Of a stretch of DNA of 64,000 nucleotides, positions 17,159-27,559 are shown in pieces. Made by a program: the position numbers and the translations under genes. The notes beneath the pieces were generated by a model. That model was not told the DNA's origin, searched no databases, and saw only the letters and a program-made list of their open reading frames with translations. The DNA is from G963677445 sp963678275 (GTDB taxonomy: Bacteria; Bacteroidota; Ignavibacteria; Ignavibacteriales; Melioribacteraceae), in contig OY782765.1 in NCBI GenBank assembly GCA_963678275.1, forward strand, positions 2,542,001 through 2,606,000, read 5' to 3'. Numbering within the stretch: the stretch's first letter is position 1; the number at the start of each line of letters is the position of its first letter.

Positions 17159-20100
17159 TTAATTTTCTGGTCTGACACTCACCTTAATTTCCGATATATC
17201 GTCTGTTGTATTTTCTTCAGCTTTTTCTTCTTCTTCTATAAGGATTATATCCTTGTATTTTTTCAGACCTGTTCCGGCAGGGATCAGATGTCCCATAACT
17301 ACATTCTCTTTTAGGCCTAAAAGCAGGTCACTTTTTGCTTCTGTTGCAGCGTTTGTAAGAACTTTTGTTGTCTCCTGGAATGAGGCTGCCGAAATGAAAC
17401 TTTCGGTCGAAAGCGCCGCCTGTGTAATACCAAGCAGTACATTCTCGAAAGTTGCCGGTTCGGCGTCGCGGGCTTTTACCAAATCTCTTCCCTTTCGGGT
17501 CATATCCGCGTTTGCTTCACGCAGTTTTGCCCTGGTGATCAGCTGACCGGCTTTATATTTGGTTTGTCCCGGATCCAGAATATATACCATGTTCTTGATA
17601 TTGTCATTTTCGGCGATGAATTTATTACGGTCGACAAGGTCTTCATCAATAAAGTTGGTATCGCCTGAAGAAATAACTTTCAACTTCTGAAGCATCTGTT
17701 TTACGATCACTTCAATGTGCTTGTCATTTATCTTCACACCCTGAAGTCGATAAACGTCCTGTATCTCATTAACAAGATATTCCTGAACGGCATTCGTACC
17801 TTTGATCTTCAAAATATCGTGGGGATCTGTCGGTCCGTCGGTTATTTTTTCACCGGCAGGTATCTCATCACCTTCCTGGACGAGAGTGTGTTTTCCGTAA
17901 GGCACATTATAAACTTTCTGAACAGAGCTGTCAAAAGATTCAACAATTATCTCCCTTGAACCTTTCTTCCTTGCTCCAAATTTCACAACACCTTCAATTT
18001 CGGCGACAATGGCCGGATCATGAGGGCTTCTCGCTTCGAAAAGTTCGGTTACTCTCGGCAGACCACCTGTAATATCTCGTGATTTCGACGCCGATTTTGA
18101 TATCTTCGCCAGGATTGTTCCCGCCTGAATAGCCTCGCCTTCCTCAACAGAAAGATAAGCTTTGGTCGGGATAAGGAAAGATTTTTCATTCCCCTGATCA
18201 TCCCTGATCACAATACTCGGTGTAAGGCTCTTTTCTTTTGAATCGATAACAACCTTCTGAACGTGACCGGTCTGCTCATCAGCAATCTGCTGGATAGTAA
18301 CCTTGTCAATAAGGTCAACAAATTCAACACGTCCTGAAATATCAGAAAGAATCACCGCGTTATATGGGTCATGATTGTAAAGGGGCTGTCCCTTTTTAAC
18401 CTGCTGGTCATCGTTAACAATCAGTTCGGCTCCATAGGGAATATCATATTTTTTAATCTGACGCATGTCGTCATCATAAATACCTATCGCGCCGCGGCGT
18501 CCGATAACAACTTTTATTTTACCGAAAAAGTCGGTTTTTTCAACATAATTAATTTTTTCAAATTTTACCTGGCCATCCGAGGCGCTTTCAACCTGCGACT
18601 GGCTCGCGATACGTGAAGAAGTGCCGCCAAGGTGGAATGTACGAAGAGTAAGCTGTGTGCCCGGCTCACCAATCGACTGCGCGGCGATAATACCTACCGC
18701 TTCACCTTCCTCAACCTGGCTGCTGGTTGTAAGGTTTCTGCCGTAACATTTGGCGCATACACCACGTTTTGATTCACATGTAAGCACTGTCCTGATATAA
18801 ACCGCGTCAATACTCGCGTCATCAATTCTTTCGGCAATTTCTTCGGTTATTAAATCACCCGCTTCAATAATAAGTTCATCATCGCGCGGATCATAAATAT
18901 CTTCCTGAACAGTACGTCCGGTTATTCTTTCTGCCAGGGGTTCTCTTTCAAGCTCAACATCTTTAAGAGCTGTAACATAAATACCCCTGATAGTTCCGCA
19001 GTCATCTTCCGAAATAATCACATCCTGGGCAACATCGCAAAGCCTTCTTGTAAGATAACCGGCATCCGCCGTTTTCAACGCGGTATCTGCCAGACCCTTA
19101 CGGGCGCCGTGAGTAGAGATAAAGTACTCAAGAACCGAAAGTCCTTCCTTGAAGTTAGCCACAATCGGGTTTTCAATAATTTCACCCGACTGGCCCGAAA
19201 GACTTTTCTGCGGTTTCATCATCAATCCTCTCATTCCGGCAAGCTGACGAACCTGTTCCTGAGAACCTCTCGCGCCTGAGTCAACCATCATGTGCAATGA
19301 ATTGAAACCACCTTTATCTGTTTTGATCTTCTCCATCAGCGACCGGCTCACATTGTTTGTGGTATGAGTCCAGACGTCGATAATTTTGTTATATCGTTCA
19401 GCGTCTGTAATAAGACCCTGCTCATGCTCATTCAAAATGGCCGATACCTTTTCGTTCGAATCATCAATGAGCACCTTTTTCTTTTCGGGAATGATCATAT
19501 CGCTAAAACTGATCGATATTCCCGCTTTTGTAGCATATTTATAACCAAGGTCTTTAAGATTGTCGAGGAAACGGGCTGTAACCTCATTCCCCATCTGAAT
19601 GAACATTTTATAAATAAAACCACTGAATATTTTTTTAACCAGAAGTTCATTAAAATATCCCATCTCTTTGGGAACAATCCTGTTGAAAATCACACGACCC
19701 GCGGTGGTATCATATGTTTTTCCATCAATTTTAACTTTTATTCTCGCGTGAAGCTCAAGCGCTTCGGCGTCGAGCGCTATCTGAACCTCCTCAATTGAAG
19801 AAAAATTCATCCCTTCACCTTTGGCGCCAACTTTCACCTTTGTCAGATAATAACATCCGAGCACAATATCCTGCGTGGGCACTACAATCGGAGCGCCATT
19901 CTGAGGTGAAAGAATGTTATGGCTCGAAAGCATCAGCAATGATGCTTCAAGCTGCGCTTCATATGAAAGAGGCACATGAACAGCCATCTGGTCACCGTCA
20001 AAGTCAGCGTTAAACGCTGTACAGACCATCGGATGAAGCTGAATAGCCTTGCTGTCGATAAGAAGGGGCTGAAACGCCTGAATACCCAGCCTGTGAAGGG

Positions 20101-21415
20101 TGGGAGCACGGTTAAGCATAATAGGATGACCGGCAATAAGCTTTTCAAGGATATCCCAGATTACCGGGTCTTTCCTGTCAACCGCCTTTCGCGCGCTTTT
20201 TACAGTTTTATAATAACCTCTTTCTATAAGCTTCCGGATAATAAAAGGCTTGAACAATTCAACCGCCATATCTTTTGGCAGACCGCACTGATGAAGCTTC
20301 AGCTCGGGACCAACGACGATAACCGAACGGCCTGAATAGTCAACCCTTTTTCCAAGAAGGTTCTGACGAAAACGTCCCTGCTTGCCTTTCAGCATATCGC
20401 TGAGAGATTTCAGAGGCCTGTTGCCGTCGCTTCTTACCGCGCTCGCTCTTCTCGAATTATCAAAGAGAGCGTCGACAGCTTCCTGAAGCATTCTTTTTTC
20501 ATTTCGCAGAATTACTTCAGGCGCTTTTATATCAATAAGCCTTTTAAGCCTGTTGTTTCTGATTATAACTCTTCTGTAAAGATCGTTGAGGTCGCTTGTG
20601 GCAAACCTTCCCCCTTCAAGAGGAACGAGGGGCCGAAGCTCGGGTGGTATAATCGGTATTACACTCAGCACCATCCACTCAGGTTTATTTGGCACCTTCC
20701 CTTCATACTCCCTGAAAGCTTCAAGAACACGAAGACGTTTCAACAGGTCATTTCTTTTCTGCTGTGATGTCTGACCTTTTAGATCTTCTTTTAGTGTAAG
20801 AAATGTATTTTCAATTTCGGTTAATTTCAGCAATTCCTTAATTGCCAGACCGCCGATTTTCGCGACAAATTTTTTCGGATCATCATCTTCAAGGCTGTCA
20901 TTATCATGCGGAAGTGAGCCGAGAATTTCAAAATACTGATCCTCTGAAATCAGGTCTTTTACCGACAAACCTGTCGGACCAGGGTTAATGACAACATACG
21001 ACTCGTAATATATAACTTTTTCAAGCTCTTTGGTTGTCATCCCGATAATATTGCCTATCTTGCTTGGAAGCGCTTTAAAGAACCAGATATGCACTACGGG
21101 CACAGCAAGGGAAATATGTCCCATCCTTTCCCTTCTTACACTCTTAAGTGTAACTTCAACACCGCATCTGTCGCATACAATGCCCTTATACCGGATACCT
21201 TTGTATTTACCGCACGCGCATTCCCAGTCCTTTACAGGACCGAATATTTTTTCACAGAAAAGACCATCCTTTTCAGGACGGAAAGAACGATAATTAATTG
21301 TTTCAGGTTTGGTAACCTCACCATGCGATCTTGAAAGAATATCATCAGGGCTCGCGAGGCTGATCGTTAATTTATCAATCTGTATTTCTTTCTGCTTCTG
21401 GGTCTTAAATCTCAT
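17159..21415 (-). CDS. rpoC: RNA polymerase subunit beta'
   Basis: 1418 residues. The catalytic NADFDGDQMAVH motif that holds the active-site magnesium is present. The N-terminal zinc finger (CACGKYKGIRYKGIVCDRCG) and the second cysteine cluster (CESKRGVCAKCYGRNL) are also intact. The acidic C-terminal tail is rich in glutamate. It follows rpoB by 39 bp and is complete. Confidence 0.99.
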   Translation of the reverse strand: MRFKTQKQKEIQIDKLTISLASPDDILSRSHGEVTKPETINYRSFRPEKDGLFCEKIFGPVKDWECACGKYKGIRYKGIVCDRCGVEVTLKSVRRERMGHISLAVPVVHIWFFKALPSKIGNIIGMTTKELEKVIYYESYVVINPGPTGLSVKDLISEDQYFEILGSLPHDNDSLEDDDPKKFVAKIGGLAIKELLKLTEIENTFLTLKEDLKGQTSQQKRNDLLKRLRVLEAFREYEGKVPNKPEWMVLSVIPIIPPELRPLVPLEGGRFATSDLNDLYRRVIIRNNRLKRLIDIKAPEVILRNEKRMLQEAVDALFDNSRRASAVRSDGNRPLKSLSDMLKGKQGRFRQNLLGKRVDYSGRSVIVVGPELKLHQCGLPKDMAVELFKPFIIRKLIERGYYKTVKSARKAVDRKDPVIWDILEKLIAGHPIMLNRAPTLHRLGIQAFQPLLIDSKAIQLHPMVCTAFNADFDGDQMAVHVPLSYEAQLEASLLMLSSHNILSPQNGAPIVVPTQDIVLGCYYLTKVKVGAKGEGMNFSSIEEVQIALDAEALELHARIKVKIDGKTYDTTAGRVIFNRIVPKEMGYFNELLVKKIFSGFIYKMFIQMGNEVTARFLDNLKDLGYKYATKAGISISFSDMIIPEKKKVLIDDSNEKVSAILNEHEQGLITDAERYNKIIDVWTHTTNNVSRSLMEKIKTDKGGFNSLHMMVDSGARGSQEQVRQLAGMRGLMMKPQKSLSGQSGEIIENPIVANFKEGLSVLEYFISTHGARKGLADTALKTADAGYLTRRLCDVAQDVIISEDDCGTIRGIYVTALKDVELEREPLAERITGRTVQEDIYDPRDDELIIEAGDLITEEIAERIDDASIDAVYIRTVLTCESKRGVCAKCYGRNLTTSSQVEEGEAVGIIAAQSIGEPGTQLTLRTFHLGGTSSRIASQSQVESASDGQVKFEKINYVEKTDFFGKIKVVIGRRGAIGIYDDDMRQIKKYDIPYGAELIVNDDQQVKKGQPLYNHDPYNAVILSDISGRVEFVDLIDKVTIQQIADEQTGHVQKVVIDSKEKSLTPSIVIRDDQGNEKSFLIPTKAYLSVEEGEAIQAGTILAKISKSASKSRDITGGLPRVTELFEARSPHDPAIVAEIEGVVKFGARKKGSREIIVESFDSSVQKVYNVPYGKHTLVQEGDEIPAGEKITDGPTDPHDILKIKGTNAVQEYLVNEIQDVYRLQGVKINDKHIEVIVKQMLQKLKVISSGDTNFIDEDLVDRNKFIAENDNIKNMVYILDPGQTKYKAGQLITRAKLREANADMTRKGRDLVKARDAEPATFENVLLGITQAALSTESFISAASFQETTKVLTNAATEAKSDLLLGLKENVVMGHLIPAGTGLKKYKDIILIEEEEKAEENTTDDISEIKVSVRPEN

Positions 21416-21454
21416 AAACTTTTCCCCTTAATATATATATATTAATATGGGCAT

Positions 21455-24400
21455 TTAGTTAACTTTTATATCCAGCCCCAGTCCCTGGAGCTCTTTCAAC
21501 AGTACGTTAAAAGCTTCGGGAATATTGGGCTTCGAAATGTTTTCACCTTTTACTATCGTTTCGTAAGCTTTCGCTCTGCCCGAAACGTCGTCACTCTTGA
21601 CGGTAAGAATTTCCTGCAATATATGGGCCGCGCCATATCCTTCAAGCGCCCATACCTCCATCTCACCAAATCGCTGGCCGCCAAACTGGGCCTTTCCGCC
21701 GAGTGGCTGCTGCGTGATAAGAGAGTAGGGCCCTATCGACCTGGCATGGATCTTATCATCAACCATATGACCAAGTTTAAGCATATAAATAAATCCGCAG
21801 GTCACTTTCTGGTCGAATCTTTCTCCGGTCCGCCCGTCATAAAGATAGGTTTTTCCACCCGGTTCAATCGACGCTTTTTCCAGTAAACCTTCAACATCTG
21901 TAACTTTTGCCCCGTCGAATATAGGAGTCTCAAACTTGTAACCAAGTTTTTTTCCAACCCATCCGAGAGCTGTTTCATAAATCTGTCCAAGGTTCATTCG
22001 TGAAGGCACGCCAAGAGGATTAAGAACTATATCAACCGGGGTGCCGTCTGTATGGAACGGCATATCTTCAACCGGCACAATCTTCGCAACAACACCTTTG
22101 TTACCATGACGTCCGGCCATTTTATCACCAACCGAAAGTTTTCTCTTTTTGGCAACATATACCTTAGCGAGCTGTACTATTCCCGGAGGGAGTTCATCTC
22201 CGCTCTGAATATTTAATTTTTCATGTTTGTAATCTTCACCAATACCCGCGAGCATGTTAAAATAGTTCGCGAATATTTTTTTAATCATCTCATTGGTTTT
22301 TTCATCTTCAACCCAGTTCTCGAGATAATTAATTTTGGTCACATCTTCTATGGAATAAAAAGTCGTTTCGGTAAGCTCAACGCCCGATTTAAGAATTACA
22401 GAAGTATCAAGATCATGAATACCTGTCGATTTTTTACCCTGACAAATTTTTGTAAGTTTATCAACCAGGTTTGAATAATGGTCTTTTCTTATCTTGTCAT
22501 ATTTCGCGTCAAGCTTTTCAATCTCACGTTTCTCAATCTTTTTCGATTCGGCATCTTTTCTCTTACGTGTAAAAAGCCTGGTTTTAATAACAATGCCTTT
22601 TAGTCCGGGAGGCGCTTTAAGTGAAGCGTCCTTAACATCACCGGCTTTGTCGCCGAATATAGCCTTAAGAAGTTTTTCCTCCGGAGTAGGATCGGTTTCA
22701 CCTTTCGGGGTAATTTTACCGATAAGGATATCTCCTTCTCTTACTTCGGCGCCTTCCCTGATGATACCATTTTCATCAAGATTTCTGGTGGCTTCCTCAC
22801 TAACGTTCGGAATATCGCGTGTAAGCTCTTCCTCGCCACGTTTGGTTTCCCTGACCTGTAGTTCAAATTCTTCGATATGAATTGAAGTATACACATCTTC
22901 GGCTACAAGTTTTTCGCTGATGATAATAGCATCCTCAAAGTTATATCCGCGCCAGGGCATGAACGCTACCGATACATTCTTTCCGAGGGCCAGTTCACCC
23001 TGGTCGGTAGATGGTCCGTCAGCGAGAACCTGGTGTTTTTTAACCCTCATGCCGCTTTTCACAACAGGCTTCTGGTTAAAACAGGTTTCCTGGTTTGTTC
23101 CTGAAAATTTATTAAGTATATATGTTACTCTGCGGTCGTTATCAAAACTTGTTAACGCCTCAAAAGAGTTTTCATCAATATCATATTTTACAACGATTCT
23201 TTTTGCGTCGGTATATTCTATAACACCGTCATCTTCGGCAGTGATCATCGAACGTGAGTCCTGCGCTACCTTATACTCCATTCCGGTCCCGACTAAGGGA
23301 GACTGAGGAACGAGCAACGGCACAGCCTGACGCTGCATGTTCGAACCCATAAGAGCCCTGTTAGCGTCATCATGCTCAAGGAACGGGATAAGAGCCGCCG
23401 CCGCGCTGACTATCTGCGCCGGCGCCACATCCATATAATGAACATTTTCAGGAAGAACAACCGGAAATTCACCTTTCTGACGACATTTCACCCTTTCAAG
23501 AACAAAATCCCCTTCATCTGTCAGAGGCGCGTTTGCCTGAGCGATTGTATATTCATCTTCCTGATCGGCGCTAAGGTAATCAACCTCTTTCATTACCTTT
23601 CCTTCGGTAACCTTCCTGTAAGGTGTCTCAAGAAATCCGTAATTATTAACTTTAGCAAAAATAGTAAGTGAAGAGATAAGACCGATATTCGGACCTTCGG
23701 GAGTTTCAATCGGGCACAACCGGCCATAATGTGAGTGGTGAACGTCCCTGACCTCAAATCCCGCTCTTTCTCTTGTCAGGCCTCCCGGTCCCAATGCCGA
23801 AACCCTTCTTTTATGTGTCAGTTCCGATAAAGGATTTGTCTGATCCATAAACTGGGATAGCTGGTTGGTTCCGAAAAACGCGTTAATAACACTGCTTATT
23901 GTTCTTGCGTTTACAAGATCCTGAGGCTGCAGATTTTCGGTGTCACGCATATTCAGTCTTTCACGAATAGTGCGCGCCATCCTCGCGAGACCAACATTAT
24001 ACTGCTGCATAAGCTGTTCGCCGACTGTCCTGACCCTTCTGTTTCCAAGATGATCGATATCATCAACGGTTACATTACCATTTTTCAGTTTAATTATGCT
24101 GCGCATAATCGCTATAATATCCTCAACGGTCAATACTTTTGTATCACGCGGGATATCAAGATCTAATTTATCATTCATTCTGAAACGGCCTACCTCACCA
24201 AGGTCGTACCGTTTGTCATTAAAGAAAAGTTTATCGATAAGAGCCTGGGCTGTCTCCAGATCGGGAGCTTCACCCGAACGAAGCTGCCTGTAAATGGCAA
24301 AAAGCGCCTCCTCTTCCGATTTAGCGGTATCTTTCTTTAATGTATTTATTATCAGGTCCTGATCGTATGATGTGTCGGAACTGATAAGCTGAACTTTTTC

Positions 24401-25234
24401 TACTGTCGAACCCTTGATATCAAGAATCGATTCTTCAACAAGCTCAGTATCTTTCGCCGCAAAAATTTCACCTGTTGTCATATCAATAATATCATTGGCC
24501 GCATACCTGCCCGCGTGCTTTTCAGGATCAAGATCAGTTACCCTGATCTCTTCAATCAAACTGAAAAGGTCTAATATTTCTTCATCAGTGGTATAGCCTA
24601 ATGCCCGAAGAAGAGTTGTCGAGGGGAATTTTTTTCTTCTGTCGATATAAACATACATTATATGATTTATATCTGTGGCAAATTCCACCCAGGAACCCCT
24701 GAAGGGTATAATTCTCGCTGAATATATAGGTGTGCCGTTGGGGTGAACTGTCTGCGCGAACGCAACACCGGGTGAACGGTGCAGCTGAGATACGATTACT
24801 CTTTCGGCGCCATTAATAATAAATGTTCCCCTGTTGGTCATAAATGGAAGATTACCGAGATAAACTTCCTGTTCAACCGAGTTTATATATTCACCGGTTT
24901 CATCATCCCTTGTCGATAAACGAAGTTTTGCTTTCAGAGGAGCTGAGTAGGTCAGGCCTCTTTCTTCGCATTCATGTATTGAGAATCTCGGCTTTTCTAT
25001 GTCATATTCCAGAAAATCGAGACGAAAATATTCCTTGTTGTCGAGGATCGGGAAATTTGAATCAAAAACAGACTGCAGCCCGGTGCTTTCCCTTTCAACC
25101 GGAGGGGCGCTAAGCTGCAAAAATTCTTCGAACGATTCCAACTGGATATTTAACAGGTCTGGGATACTTATCGGAGAAGTTATGGATGCAAATGTAATTC
25201 TGTTTGTTAATTCATTTATTTTGTAATTGTCCAA
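21455..25234 (-). CDS. rpoB: RNA polymerase subunit beta
   Basis: 1259 residues, full length. The rifampicin-binding region reads GTNQLSQFMDQTNPLSELTH then KRRVSALGPGG, wild type at the common resistance positions. The C-terminal GGKAQFGGQRFGEMEVWALE is the family hallmark. The start is TTG at 25234 behind AGGAGG at six bases. A hairpin lies in the gap after rplL. Confidence 0.99.
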   Translation of the reverse strand: MDNYKINELTNRITFASITSPISIPDLLNIQLESFEEFLQLSAPPVERESTGLQSVFDSNFPILDNKEYFRLDFLEYDIEKPRFSIHECEERGLTYSAPLKAKLRLSTRDDETGEYINSVEQEVYLGNLPFMTNRGTFIINGAERVIVSQLHRSPGVAFAQTVHPNGTPIYSARIIPFRGSWVEFATDINHIMYVYIDRRKKFPSTTLLRALGYTTDEEILDLFSLIEEIRVTDLDPEKHAGRYAANDIIDMTTGEIFAAKDTELVEESILDIKGSTVEKVQLISSDTSYDQDLIINTLKKDTAKSEEEALFAIYRQLRSGEAPDLETAQALIDKLFFNDKRYDLGEVGRFRMNDKLDLDIPRDTKVLTVEDIIAIMRSIIKLKNGNVTVDDIDHLGNRRVRTVGEQLMQQYNVGLARMARTIRERLNMRDTENLQPQDLVNARTISSVINAFFGTNQLSQFMDQTNPLSELTHKRRVSALGPGGLTRERAGFEVRDVHHSHYGRLCPIETPEGPNIGLISSLTIFAKVNNYGFLETPYRKVTEGKVMKEVDYLSADQEDEYTIAQANAPLTDEGDFVLERVKCRQKGEFPVVLPENVHYMDVAPAQIVSAAAALIPFLEHDDANRALMGSNMQRQAVPLLVPQSPLVGTGMEYKVAQDSRSMITAEDDGVIEYTDAKRIVVKYDIDENSFEALTSFDNDRRVTYILNKFSGTNQETCFNQKPVVKSGMRVKKHQVLADGPSTDQGELALGKNVSVAFMPWRGYNFEDAIIISEKLVAEDVYTSIHIEEFELQVRETKRGEEELTRDIPNVSEEATRNLDENGIIREGAEVREGDILIGKITPKGETDPTPEEKLLKAIFGDKAGDVKDASLKAPPGLKGIVIKTRLFTRKRKDAESKKIEKREIEKLDAKYDKIRKDHYSNLVDKLTKICQGKKSTGIHDLDTSVILKSGVELTETTFYSIEDVTKINYLENWVEDEKTNEMIKKIFANYFNMLAGIGEDYKHEKLNIQSGDELPPGIVQLAKVYVAKKRKLSVGDKMAGRHGNKGVVAKIVPVEDMPFHTDGTPVDIVLNPLGVPSRMNLGQIYETALGWVGKKLGYKFETPIFDGAKVTDVEGLLEKASIEPGGKTYLYDGRTGERFDQKVTCGFIYMLKLGHMVDDKIHARSIGPYSLITQQPLGGKAQFGGQRFGEMEVWALEGYGAAHILQEILTVKSDDVSGRAKAYETIVKGENISKPNIPEAFNVLLKELQGLGLDIKVN

Positions 25235-25294
25235 TCCAAACCTCCTTAAAAGTAAAATTTCTTAGGCGATTTTTGTCAGTTTAAAAATGCAAGA

Positions 25295-25328
25295 AAAGTG
25301 GTATGACATTTTTCATTCACACCACTTT
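25295..25328 (-). promoter_or_regulatory. Stem-loop in the rplL-rpoB gap
   Basis: AAAGTGGT and ACCACTTT form an 8-bp inverted repeat with an 18-base loop, about 33 bases after the rplL stop and 60 bases before rpoB. In E. coli the same gap holds a partial terminator and an RNase III site that lower rpoB relative to rplL. A similar role is plausible here but is only inferred; there is no strong U tract. Confidence 0.45.
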
Positions 25329-25360
25329 CCTCAAAAAATAATTTTATGGTCTTAAAAGAA

Positions 25361-25738
25361 TTACTTGAGTTCGACTGTAGCGCCTGCTTCTTCAAGTTCT
25401 TTCTTGATTGCTTCAGCTTCATCTTTCTGAATCTGCTCTTTAACCGGTTTGGGGCAATTATCAACAAGCTCTTTGGCTTCTTTAAGTCCCAGTCCTGTAT
25501 GAGCTCTGACAACTTTGATAACGTTAATTTTCTTTTCGCCGAAGCTTGCGAGAATAACATCAAATTCTGTTTTTTCTTCTTCTTTCGGAGCTTCACCGGC
25601 AGGAGCTGCTCCGCCCATAACTACAGGCGCTGCGGCAGTTACGCCAAATTCATCTTCCAAAGCTTTTTTAAGCTCAGACGCTTCGACGAGTGTTAACTCT
25701 TTGATCTTTTCTACTATTTCAGCAATCTTTTCTGACAT
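25361..25738 (-). CDS. rplL: 50S ribosomal protein L7/L12
   Basis: 125 residues: N-terminal dimerisation helix, Ala/Pro/Gly-rich hinge (APAGEAPKEEEK) and a C-terminal domain with VIKVVRAHTGLGLKEAKELVD, the surface that recruits translation factors. It lies 43 bp after rplJ and is followed by a stem-loop before rpoB. Confidence 0.98.
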   Translation of the reverse strand: MSEKIAEIVEKIKELTLVEASELKKALEDEFGVTAAAPVVMGGAAPAGEAPKEEEKTEFDVILASFGEKKINVIKVVRAHTGLGLKEAKELVDNCPKPVKEQIQKDEAEAIKKELEEAGATVELK

Positions 25739-25781
25739 TTTATATACTCCTGTATAAATAATTTCTTATCCTGATTAAAAT

Positions 25782-26303
25782 TTATGCGGCCTTCTGCTTG
25801 CTTATCTCATCAACCAGGCCTACTATATCGCGCATGACAGCGTTAATTGCACCTACAACTCCCGATATCGGAGCCTGGATGCTTCCAACGATTCCTGCCA
25901 TAACTTCTTCTTTCGAAGGCATTGAAGCAAGTGTGGCAAGCTGTTCACTACCATAAAACTCACTCTCAATATAACATCCTTTGAAAGTAAGCTTTTTCTT
26001 GTCTTCACCAAACTTCTTAATTATCTTTGCTGGCGCAACAAAATTATCACCGGAAAAAGCAAAACCTGTCATCCCGACCAGAAGATCATTTAGTTCATCG
26101 TAGCCGCCAACTTCTTCCATAGCGCGGCGGAACAGGGTGTTCTTATATATCTTGTAGGTAACACCTTCTTTGATGAACTCTCTTCTGAGTCCGTTAACCT
26201 CATCTACAGTTATTCCATGGTAATCTACCAGGTATACCGCAGTTGAGTTTGTGAGTTTCTCTTTAATTTCGGCAATCTGTTCGCCTTTCTGAGCTTTTTC
26301 CAT
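25782..26303 (-). CDS. rplJ: 50S ribosomal protein L10
   Basis: 173 residues. L10 is the base of the L7/L12 stalk. The N-terminal part (STAVYLVDYHGITVDEVNGLR) binds 23S rRNA and L11; the C-terminal helix (GAINAVMRDIVGLVDEISKQ) anchors L7/L12 dimers. The 78-bp gap after rplA is the position of the L10 autoregulatory leader in other bacteria, but I could not confirm such a fold. Confidence 0.97.
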   Translation of the reverse strand: MEKAQKGEQIAEIKEKLTNSTAVYLVDYHGITVDEVNGLRREFIKEGVTYKIYKNTLFRRAMEEVGGYDELNDLLVGMTGFAFSGDNFVAPAKIIKKFGEDKKKLTFKGCYIESEFYGSEQLATLASMPSKEEVMAGIVGSIQAPISGVVGAINAVMRDIVGLVDEISKQKAA

Positions 26304-26381
26304 TTTACTCCTGGCAAATTAATATGATACAGATTACAACTAAAACAATAGAAGCATTTATAATAAAACGAGTGCGTAAAC

Positions 26382-27083
26382 TTATTTGGATAAAGCTAAA
26401 GCTTCTTCTCTCGATACCTTCAGTCCCGGACCCATGCTTGATGAAAAGTATAAACTTTTCACATACTGGCCTTTGGCTGCCGAAGGACGCATTTTAACTA
26501 TTGTCTGAAGAAAAACTTTCGCGTTTTCATGCAACTGTTCTTCAGTAAAGGAGAGCTTGCCTAAAGATGTATGAACAATACCTGTTTTATCAACGCGGAA
26601 CTCTATCTTTCCCGCTTTAACTTCTTTAACAGCATTTGCGACATCCATCGTAACAGTACCGCTCTTGGGGTTTGGCATAAGGCCTTTCGGTCCGAGTATT
26701 CTACCCATTTTACCAACATGCGCCATTACATCGGGAGTGGCGATGACAACATCAACATCGGCCCAGCCTTCCTGAATCTTTTCAACATAATCTTCAAGTC
26801 CCGCATGGTCGGCGCCGGCGTCCAAAGCTTCCTGGGCTTTTTCCGGCTTGGCCATTACAAGAACTCTTACCTCTTTGCCAGTTCCGTTGGGCAGGGAGAC
26901 TGTTCCCCTGACCATCTGATCGGCATGACGAGGATCGACGCCAAGCCTGATGGCGCAGTCGAAGGATTCTGTAAATTTTACGTTGGTTTTTTCTTTAAGT
27001 ACTTTTATCGCTTCTTCAAGTGAATACTCTTTTTTTGTATCTACCTGTTCTCTTAAAGCTTTAACTCTTTTAGAAACTTTCAT
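26382..27083 (-). CDS. rplA: 50S ribosomal protein L1
   Basis: 233 residues. L1 forms the mobile stalk that helps release deacylated tRNA and represses its own operon in E. coli. Signatures are GTVSLPNGTGKEVRVLVMAK and GRILGPKGLMPNPKSGTV. It follows rplK by 30 bp. Confidence 0.98.
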   Translation of the reverse strand: MKVSKRVKALREQVDTKKEYSLEEAIKVLKEKTNVKFTESFDCAIRLGVDPRHADQMVRGTVSLPNGTGKEVRVLVMAKPEKAQEALDAGADHAGLEDYVEKIQEGWADVDVVIATPDVMAHVGKMGRILGPKGLMPNPKSGTVTMDVANAVKEVKAGKIEFRVDKTGIVHTSLGKLSFTEEQLHENAKVFLQTIVKMRPSAAKGQYVKSLYFSSSMGPGLKVSREEALALSK

Positions 27084-27113
27084 AATCTTTCCGTTAAATA
27101 AAATTATTCAACC

Positions 27114-27539
27114 TTAATCTACAACTGTTATGCCCATACTGCGGGCAGTTCCGGCAATCATACTGATAGCGTGATCCATATCATTAGCGTTAAGATCGGG
27201 CATTTTCATTTCAGCTATCTCGCGAAGTTGTTCAGTTGTAACTTTTGCTACTTTAGTTTTATTTGGCTCGGATGAACCTTTAGGCAGATTCAGATTCTTT
27301 TTAAGCAGAACAGCTGCCGGAGGAGTTTTGGTAATAAATGTGAACGATTTATCCTGGTAAACAGTAATAACAACCGGGATAATCAATCCTGCCTTATCTG
27401 AAGTTTTCGCGTTAAACTGCTTGCAAAACTCCATTATGTTCACACCTTTCTGACCAAGCGCCGGACCTACAGGCGGTGACGGATTTGCCTGTCCTGCCGG
27501 AATCTGAAGCTTGATATACCCTGTTATCTTCTTAGCCAT
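27114..27539 (-). CDS. rplK: 50S ribosomal protein L11
   Basis: 141 residues, the standard length. L11 binds the GTPase-associated centre of 23S rRNA. The N-terminal proline-rich segment PAGQANPSPPVGPALGQKGV and the C-terminal IAGTARSMGITVVD are diagnostic. It lies 20 bp after nusG. Confidence 0.98.
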   Translation of the reverse strand: MAKKITGYIKLQIPAGQANPSPPVGPALGQKGVNIMEFCKQFNAKTSDKAGLIIPVVITVYQDKSFTFITKTPPAAVLLKKNLNLPKGSSEPNKTKVAKVTTEQLREIAEMKMPDLNANDMDHAISMIAGTARSMGITVVD

Positions 27540-27559
27540 ATCCTAATACCTGAAATTTA

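Noticed and set aside
26304..26381. L10 autoregulatory leader RNA before rplJ
   Set aside because: The gap is only 78 bp and I could not find the kink-turn or a stable stem by eye, so it is not called.
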